From JANPII01 sp031424915 (GTDB taxonomy: Bacteria; Pseudomonadota; Alphaproteobacteria; Rickettsiales; Midichloriaceae): a stretch of 20,272 bases of DNA. The DNA is taken from the NCBI GenBank assembly GCA_031424915.1, contig JANPII010000022.1, positions 1-20,272 on the forward strand. The letters are read 5' to 3'. Of the stretch, positions 15,836-20,272 are shown piece by piece; the first letter of the stretch is position 1, and every line of letters starts with the position of its first letter. The notes below the pieces were generated by a model, which was not told the origin of the DNA, made no database searches, and saw only the letters and a program-made list of their open reading frames with translations. The translations under genes and the position numbers were made by a program.

Positions 15836-16289
15836 CTGGTTCCACCTTGAAATGTTCAATGAACTTGCCGAAGTCATCCACTTCTTTGAAGTTTTTGTAA
15901 ACAGAGGCATACCGTATATATGCTATTGGGTCGATCTTTGAAAGTTCGGCCATTACCATTTGCCCTATCTTCTTAGTTGAAACCTCAACATCTCCAGATT
16001 GTTCTAATTTAAGTATAATAGATCCTAAGGCCTCTTCCAGCCGTTCATAGGTAATAGGTCGTTTACGGGCCGCTAGCTCCATAGAGCGAATAATTTTGTT
16101 GCCATCAAAGAGCCGTACATTGCCGTTATGTTTCACCACCTTAATGCTACGTGTTCCAATACGCTCAAGCGTCATAAAACGTCCTTTGCATTTAGGGCAA
16201 TTACGGCGGCGCTTTACTGTAGCTCGATCCTCAGAGGGACGGCTATCATGTACTAGGGTATCTGCGTGGTTGCAAAATGGACACCGCAT
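15828..16289 (-). CDS. nrdR: Transcriptional repressor NrdR
   Basis: Zinc-ribbon and ATP-cone repressor that senses (d)ATP and controls ribonucleotide reductase genes. The 153 residues start MRCPFCNHADT. The zinc ribbon uses C3, C6, C31 and C34 (CPFC and CPKC), followed by the RFMTLERIG stretch. The ATP-cone runs from VVKHNGNVRLFDGNKI to IRYASVYKNFKEVDDF, as in the family. The ATG at 16289 has TAGG upstream; a longer open frame to 16355 lacks support and overlaps the promoter. It is followed by murG with an eight-base overlap, an unusual partner, since alphaproteobacterial nrdR is often beside glyA and ribD. Confidence 0.95.
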   Translation of the reverse strand: MRCPFCNHADTLVHDSRPSEDRATVKRRRNCPKCKGRFMTLERIGTRSIKVVKHNGNVRLFDGNKIIRSMELAARKRPITYERLEEALGSIILKLEQSGDVEVSTKKIGQMVMAELSKIDPIAYIRYASVYKNFKEVDDFGKFIEHFKVEPDA

Positions 16290-16323
16290 ATTGTACCTAC
16301 TAGAAAAGTCTTGATGAGTAGGA

Positions 16324-16352
16324 ATTATAACAAACAAAAAGCGACTTGACAA
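16324..16352 (-). promoter_or_regulatory. Sigma70-type promoter for nrdR-murG
   Basis: On the minus strand TTGTCA (16352-16347), exactly 17 bases, then TATAAT (16329-16324). It lies in the 66-base gap before nrdR and begins only four bases after the stop of the upstream gene. Confidence 0.75.
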
Positions 16353-16355
16353 CAA

Positions 16356-17495
16356 TCACATCCATTCTAATACCAATGGTGCTCCTACAATTGGTAGTCC
16401 GGCAGCTATATATCCACTATCATGTGCAACATCATTGGCATAGGTAAGTAGGGCAGTAACATAATCTTGAGTGTAGTCTGCTAAACGTGGAGCAATATCA
16501 TGCTCCCAATAATAAGCTATAGGAGCCATAATCTCTGCTACTTCACCACTATAAGTATGGCTGGTATGCATTGCCACGAATTTGGCAATTACTTCAATAT
16601 CGGCTTGTTCCTCAGTTGTAGAGTTAGCATAAGAGTCTAGCACATAGCGTGTATTATCGTTTGACAAAATTGCCTGATCTAAGATTAGGCGTGCTAATTT
16701 CAAGTTATCTATAGCATCTAGATTGATGCTTAAATGTACTGAGCTAAGGGATGCTGCCTTTTTTAACATTTGGCGTATTGCTGTATGATACCGATATACT
16801 TCTTCATGCTCATATCCATATGGACGAGCGAAGTTGTGAAATAGAGCTTGCATTATTTGAGCTGTATGCTCACGCATTAGCTCAGACTTCAAAGCAATCT
16901 GACTATAAGCTGTATTTTCGCTGGGCATAATGGCAATCTGATTAGCATATTTACTGGTGCTACTATCATTATAGATATATACGCTTTGCTTGTGTTGGAT
17001 CATAAACTGGGTATTAGGAGTCCCATATAAATTTTTGTTATAGGTATTATTAGTATTGATCTGGTCTATCTGCACTTTATGCAAGTACCACCCCATATAA
17101 CTAGTGAAGTCTATAGAAAAATCTACATCGGTGGCGGCCATCTTCAACACAGCTTTGCCTAAAGAGGCCACAACAGGATCAGGCTCCTGAAGAATAGATT
17201 GATAGATAGAGGCGACATATTGTGTATCGATATGCGTTAAGTTGGTATGTGATTTCAATAGTATCGGTAATAAAGCCCAGTGATATTGCTCTACTTCCTT
17301 CATATCCTGTACTACGTTGCGCAAGGGATCAGTGGTGTATGTAAACCAATCTTGGATGTACCATACCCAAGTTTTTGCTGCATCTATAGTGCGAGGTAAT
17401 AATGTGCCCAATACATATATAATAAAGCTTGCGCGAGAAACTGCATAAAATGTGCTAGCAGCAGTAGTGGCTATGGTGGCAAGTGTTTCTAACAT
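16356..17495 (-). CDS. Unrecognised protein with hydrophobic N-terminus
   Basis: 379 residues that I cannot place in a known family. Residues 1-36 are hydrophobic (TIATTAASTFYAVSRASFII then YVLGTLLP), suggesting a membrane anchor or signal-like segment. The remainder is mixed helical sequence rich in Tyr, His, Asn and Thr, with a low-complexity stretch near QINTNNTYNKNLYGTPNT. The last residues (GLPIVGAPLVLEWM) are again hydrophobic. No ribosome binding site is evident before ATG 17495. It is read divergently from the ABC protein gene across a 201-base AT-rich gap, which suggests but does not prove a shared role. A surface or secreted protein is possible. The frame is long and intact, so it is very likely a real gene. 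Confidence 0.7.
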   Translation of the reverse strand: MLETLATIATTAASTFYAVSRASFIIYVLGTLLPRTIDAAKTWVWYIQDWFTYTTDPLRNVVQDMKEVEQYHWALLPILLKSHTNLTHIDTQYVASIYQSILQEPDPVVASLGKAVLKMAATDVDFSIDFTSYMGWYLHKVQIDQINTNNTYNKNLYGTPNTQFMIQHKQSVYIYNDSSTSKYANQIAIMPSENTAYSQIALKSELMREHTAQIMQALFHNFARPYGYEHEEVYRYHTAIRQMLKKAASLSSVHLSINLDAIDNLKLARLILDQAILSNDNTRYVLDSYANSTTEEQADIEVIAKFVAMHTSHTYSGEVAEIMAPIAYYWEHDIAPRLADYTQDYVTALLTYANDVAHDSGYIAAGLPIVGAPLVLEWM

Positions 17496-17625
17496 AAAAA
17501 CTGTAAATAAATTTCGTTGTAATCAAAGGCACTGCGAGTATAGCATAATATGCCCCTGCTTTTACAGCAATTTTTGCATGTATTGCAGTTATTTAACTCA
17601 CCTTTATTACAACTTAAAGTCGTGG

Positions 17626-17653
17626 TTGCTTTATTGTAAAATAATTATATAAT
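17626..17653 (+). promoter_or_regulatory. Candidate promoter of the ABC protein gene
   Basis: TTGCTT (17626-17631), 16 bases, then TATAAT (17648-17653), 44 bases before the ATG at 17697. The rest of the divergent gap is AT-rich with several TGCA-containing short repeats, and no convincing promoter for the leftward gene. Confidence 0.5.
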
Positions 17654-17696
17654 GGCATACCATTCTATTATTTTTATTTACCTATAGCTGTCAGCA

Positions 17697-19847
17697 ATGA
17701 GAAATACATGTATTGACGACATAATAGACTCTAGTAGCCAATTTGTCCAATGGTTTGGGTATCAAATGGTCTATACGGTAATGGCTCCCATCCTGGAATG
17801 TAGATATGATCTGATGATGGATCTGGTGAAGCTGGGCGGCGATGTTGACCAGGCAGGCATGTCCTTAGCAGAGAAAGACGCCTTTGATAAAAGGCGGTGG
17901 TGGTTTTATGCTAAAGTCACTGCCTTAAGTGGTGCGCCTATTGTGCTCGCTGTAGGCGCAGGGTTTGGTGTATTTTATCTCAACCTGTATGCCGCTAGGT
18001 ACGTAGATATCTTGTTTAAAAACTTTCTAGACTTGGGTAGTCCAGATTTACTTCAAGACTTAGTATGGCAAAACTTTGCCCATTTTATGGTGCTTTATAC
18101 GGTCACCTACTTATCTAGCCAGGTAGTCAGTAGTATCATAAAGTCTGTAGGTGCGCAGTGCGGTACAGAGATTTATGAAGAAATACATAAAGAATATAAT
18201 AATGTAGTCTTTAATTCTAAAAACCCCTACGCCATATATTTAGCTAATGATCCTGAGGCTAAGGCCACTGCTGGTAGTGCCACTAACTATATTCGTGGCA
18301 TGGTAGAAGGTACGGCTGAAGCCACAGTAGGCTATGTATTATATTTATCACAAACGGCCATAGCTCTGACTAATTTATATAACCTAGATCCAATGTTTTT
18401 AGGGGCGATACTAGGATTTAGTATAGCTTCTAACCTTATTTATGGGGGCTTAACCCATATACGTACCATATTAAAAGATAGACTTAAGGTTATAGGCAAT
18501 CAGGAAGTCAATATTAGTTATGAAGGAATAAGGTCTGCCGTCACGATGATGTTAAATGGTCAAATGGAAGAATTTAAGGGATTGCTGGATGAAGTGAGTG
18601 CAAAAGGGGTCGCATTAAATCGTATGTGCACCCTGTTGGATCAAATATGCGCAGCATGGCAGGCTATTTATGGAGCTTTGCGCTTTGCCCTCACTTATTA
18701 TTTGATTGGCACAGGTCTATATAGTGGCTCTATAGGGTTTAGTGAAAAAGCGGGTGTTGTAACTGCGGGCGAAACGTTAGAGGCAATTACGAACAGAGGG
18801 GCGGTGGATAAAATGATCAACACCAACCGTGCCAATCAAATTGCTACCGAAAGAATTTTAAAAGTACTCAAAGGGAAGATAAAATGTAAGGTTATTACGA
18901 TAACGCCCGATGAAAATACCACTGAAATTCAAGTAAAAAACCTTAATGTAACAGTGCATACAAGACAAGAGATCCTTTCAGAAGTAAATATAAGCTTTAA
19001 AGTGGGAGATGTGCATTTTATTAATGGAGATAACGGAGAGGGTAAATCTACCTTCTTAAAGGCAATACGTGGAATATCAGACCCTATTATGGATGTTACA
19101 GGGGAAGTAATAATGCCCGAAGGGAGGGTGCTGTATGTGCCTGCAGAGCCATTTATGTTTGCAAATCATAATCACCCGATAGATACAATTTTAGGTAATA
19201 TCACCGCAGGTGTGAGAGATCACATAGAAAAAAATCATTGCAAAAACTTGCGTGAATTAATAATCCAAGATGATAGTGGCTCGTTGAGTAAGGCTTTATT
19301 TGAGATGATTGAGAAAAAGAAGGAAAAGCTACAAACCACAATCGAGCACCGAAAGAAAGAAAGTAAACCTATTGAGGAACATAAAAAAAGGCTAGCAAAA
19401 TTTGAGAACTATAATAATGAATGGGAGAAGATCTCAGGCACACTACAGTGGGATGAAGGGGCAGAGCTTGACCATAAGATCAAGACGCTCGCCTCTGCTT
19501 TGCTGTATTTAGCAAATTTTGGGGAGATAGCGGAACGTATCGATAAAGATGAGGAAGCACGTTGTAGCACTGGCCAGAGCAAGGCAATCAGCTTGGTGCG
19601 TGCTATATTATCTAATCCTAAAGTGCTGATGATTGATGAAACTTTTAGTAACCTTAGTCTTACTAATAAGACGCAGATGGCGCGGGTATTGCGTACCTGC
19701 CTGCCAGAAGCCACGATGCTGATTGTAAATCATGAGGATGATGTAAAGAAATGCTTTGAACTTGTCACAAAGGAACTTGGCAAAGGCGAGATACATGAAT
19801 ATACAGTCAGCTATAAGGATGTAGAAAAAGCAGGGATTCAGCGCTAG
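17697..19847 (+). CDS. Divergent ABC transporter (fused membrane and ATPase domains, possibly SbmA/BacA-ABCD-like)
   Basis: 716 residues. The N-terminal half has about five hydrophobic spans (near 73-98, 127-150, 209-226, 232-252, 322-343). The ATPase half starts near 408. Walker A is GDNGEGKST (444-452), Walker B is VLMIDE (643-648) and the switch histidine is H679 (LIVNHED). The signature loop reads CSTGQ (623-627) in place of LSGGQ, and the Q-loop position reads VPAEP (481-485), with Ala where Gln is usual. About 115 residues between Q-loop and signature include a charged, coiled-coil-like stretch (about 535-585, rich in Lys and Glu). One transmembrane plus one nucleotide domain on a single chain fits half-transporters acting as dimers. 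Substrate is unknown. No clear ribosome binding site precedes the ATG. Confidence 0.75.
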   Translation: MRNTCIDDIIDSSSQFVQWFGYQMVYTVMAPILECRYDLMMDLVKLGGDVDQAGMSLAEKDAFDKRRWWFYAKVTALSGAPIVLAVGAGFGVFYLNLYAARYVDILFKNFLDLGSPDLLQDLVWQNFAHFMVLYTVTYLSSQVVSSIIKSVGAQCGTEIYEEIHKEYNNVVFNSKNPYAIYLANDPEAKATAGSATNYIRGMVEGTAEATVGYVLYLSQTAIALTNLYNLDPMFLGAILGFSIASNLIYGGLTHIRTILKDRLKVIGNQEVNISYEGIRSAVTMMLNGQMEEFKGLLDEVSAKGVALNRMCTLLDQICAAWQAIYGALRFALTYYLIGTGLYSGSIGFSEKAGVVTAGETLEAITNRGAVDKMINTNRANQIATERILKVLKGKIKCKVITITPDENTTEIQVKNLNVTVHTRQEILSEVNISFKVGDVHFINGDNGEGKSTFLKAIRGISDPIMDVTGEVIMPEGRVLYVPAEPFMFANHNHPIDTILGNITAGVRDHIEKNHCKNLRELIIQDDSGSLSKALFEMIEKKKEKLQTTIEHRKKESKPIEEHKKRLAKFENYNNEWEKISGTLQWDEGAELDHKIKTLASALLYLANFGEIAERIDKDEEARCSTGQSKAISLVRAILSNPKVLMIDETFSNLSLTNKTQMARVLRTCLPEATMLIVNHEDDVKKCFELVTKELGKGEIHEYTVSYKDVEKAGIQR

Positions 19848-19909
19848 TAAGCGTTTGCAATCAGGAGCTTAGAAGTTTATTTGGCTGCAAAAATAATGCT
19901 CCTAAGGAG

Positions 19910-19938
19910 TTGCAATTGCCATCAACTCTCGCTATACT
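19910..19938 (+). promoter_or_regulatory. Sigma70-type promoter for the tRNA genes
   Basis: TTGCAA (19910-19915), exactly 17 bases, then TATACT (19933-19938), 45 bases before tRNA-Gly. The -35 overlaps the palindrome GCAATTGC (19912-19919). A second TATACT at 19971-19976 close to the tRNA may be another -10, without a good -35. Confidence 0.6.
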
Positions 19939-19947
19939 GCCCTCGAC

Positions 19948-19969
19948 TTAAGGCAAAAAGTGGCCTTAA
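19948..19969. other. Leader hairpin between tRNA promoter and tRNA-Gly
   Basis: Perfect 7-bp inverted repeat TTAAGGC (19948-19954) and GCCTTAA (19963-19969), eight-base loop. It would lie at the 5' end of the tRNA precursor. No T-run follows, so it is probably not a terminator. Confidence 0.4.
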
Positions 19970-19983
19970 TTATACTGGCATTC

Positions 19984-20058
19984 GCGGGTGTAGCTCAGGG
20001 GTAGAGCACAACCTTGCCAAGGTTGGGGTCGAGGGTTCGAATCCCTTCGCCCGCTCCA
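19984..20058 (+). tRNA. tRNA-Gly (anticodon GCC)
   Basis: Acceptor GCGGGTG pairs with CGCCCGC (20048-20054) with one G-U pair. The anticodon arm is CAACC-TTGCCAA-GGTTG with anticodon GCC. The T-arm contains GGTTCGAATCC. Discriminator T at 20055 and encoded CCA at 20056-20058. Confidence 0.97.
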
Positions 20059-20122
20059 CGCTATTTATTGATTGCGTGGAGCCTGCGCGTATGCTATTTA
20101 TAAGGCTTAGTCACTCTTTTTG

Positions 20123-20198
20123 GGGGGTATAGCTCAGTTGGTAGAGCATCTGCTTTGCAAGCAGAGGGTCGTCGGTTCGAATCCGGCTACCTCCACCA
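20123..20198 (+). tRNA. tRNA-Ala (anticodon UGC)
   Basis: Acceptor GGGGGTA pairs with TACCTCC (20188-20194) with one G-U. The anticodon arm is TCTGC-TTTGCAA-GCAGA with anticodon TGC. The T-arm contains GGTTCGAATCC. Discriminator A at 20195 and encoded CCA at 20196-20198. It lies 64 bases after tRNA-Gly and is probably co-transcribed. Nothing supportable is seen in the last 74 bases. Confidence 0.97.
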
Positions 20199-20272
20199 TT
20201 TTCAGGGTATTGTGCAGAACGTTTTCTGAATTTGCCAACATTAAGCTTCTGGCTGCAACCATATCTCCATTG

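Noticed and set aside
15836..15910. A longer murG N-terminus starting at 15910
   Set aside because: The extra 25 residues lie inside nrdR coding sequence, and the ATG at 15835 has a good ribosome binding site and the family N-terminus.
16290..16355. A longer nrdR starting at 16355
   Set aside because: It would cover the TTGTCA/TATAAT promoter; the NrdR zinc ribbon starts at MRCPFC (16289).
19863..19909. AGGAGC/GCTCCT and CTCCTAAGGAG as a terminator of the ABC protein gene
   Set aside because: No T-run follows; the first repeat has a loop of 29 bases and the second has a one-base centre, too tight for a hairpin.
19881..20132. An open frame running through tRNA-Gly
   Set aside because: It reads straight through a perfect tRNA gene and has no family signs; a typical spurious frame.

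Overview
The window looks like part of the chromosome of an intracellular or host-associated alphaproteobacterium, in or near the Rickettsiales/Holosporales. This is inferred from alphaproteobacterial-type housekeeping genes (argS, ssb, rppH, def, dut, trmJ, nuoH, dxs, murG, nrdR) scattered in short unrelated clusters, moderately AT-rich DNA, decaying genes, a degraded insertion sequence, and an ankyrin-repeat membrane protein of the kind common in such bacteria. I cannot fix the genus from the sequence alone.

Layout. 1-2445: a leftward pair, argS then fbaB (cut by the window edge), 15 bases apart, with a clear sigma70-type promoter. 2542-3604: a rightward ssb-rppH pair with its own promoter, ending in an inverted repeat that also lies at the end of the convergent def gene. 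3606-5488: def (leftward) diverges from a dut-trmJ pair across a short gap containing a palindrome. 5540-6385: a short-chain dehydrogenase gene interrupted by one in-frame TAA. 6506-7522: nuoH, without other complex I genes beside it. 7620-9049: an IS110-family, IS1111-like element with 17-bp subterminal inverted repeats and a transposase gene carrying one frameshift and one nonsense codon. Its 3' non-coding end resembles the place where such elements encode a guide (bridge/seek) RNA. 9075-10274: an ankyrin-repeat plus membrane protein gene abutting the IS, probably truncated at its 5' end. 10362-12347: dxs of the non-mevalonate isoprenoid pathway. 12526-14691: a CopA-type multicopper oxidase with a C-terminal extension that looks like an outer-membrane barrel. 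14747-16352: nrdR and murG overlapping on the minus strand behind a strong promoter. 16356-19847: a divergent pair made of an unrecognised 379-residue protein and a very divergent ABC transporter with a large helical insertion in its ATPase domain. 19910-20198: a promoter, tRNA-Gly(GCC) and tRNA-Ala(UGC), both with encoded CCA.

The housekeeping genes cover translation (argS, def, trmJ, tRNAs), nucleotide and DNA maintenance (ssb, dut, nrdR), RNA decay (rppH), respiration (nuoH), glycolysis/gluconeogenesis (fbaB), isoprenoids (dxs) and peptidoglycan (murG). The most unusual pieces are the IS1111-like element and its candidate guide RNA, the multicopper oxidase-barrel fusion, and the divergent ABC protein with its unknown neighbour.
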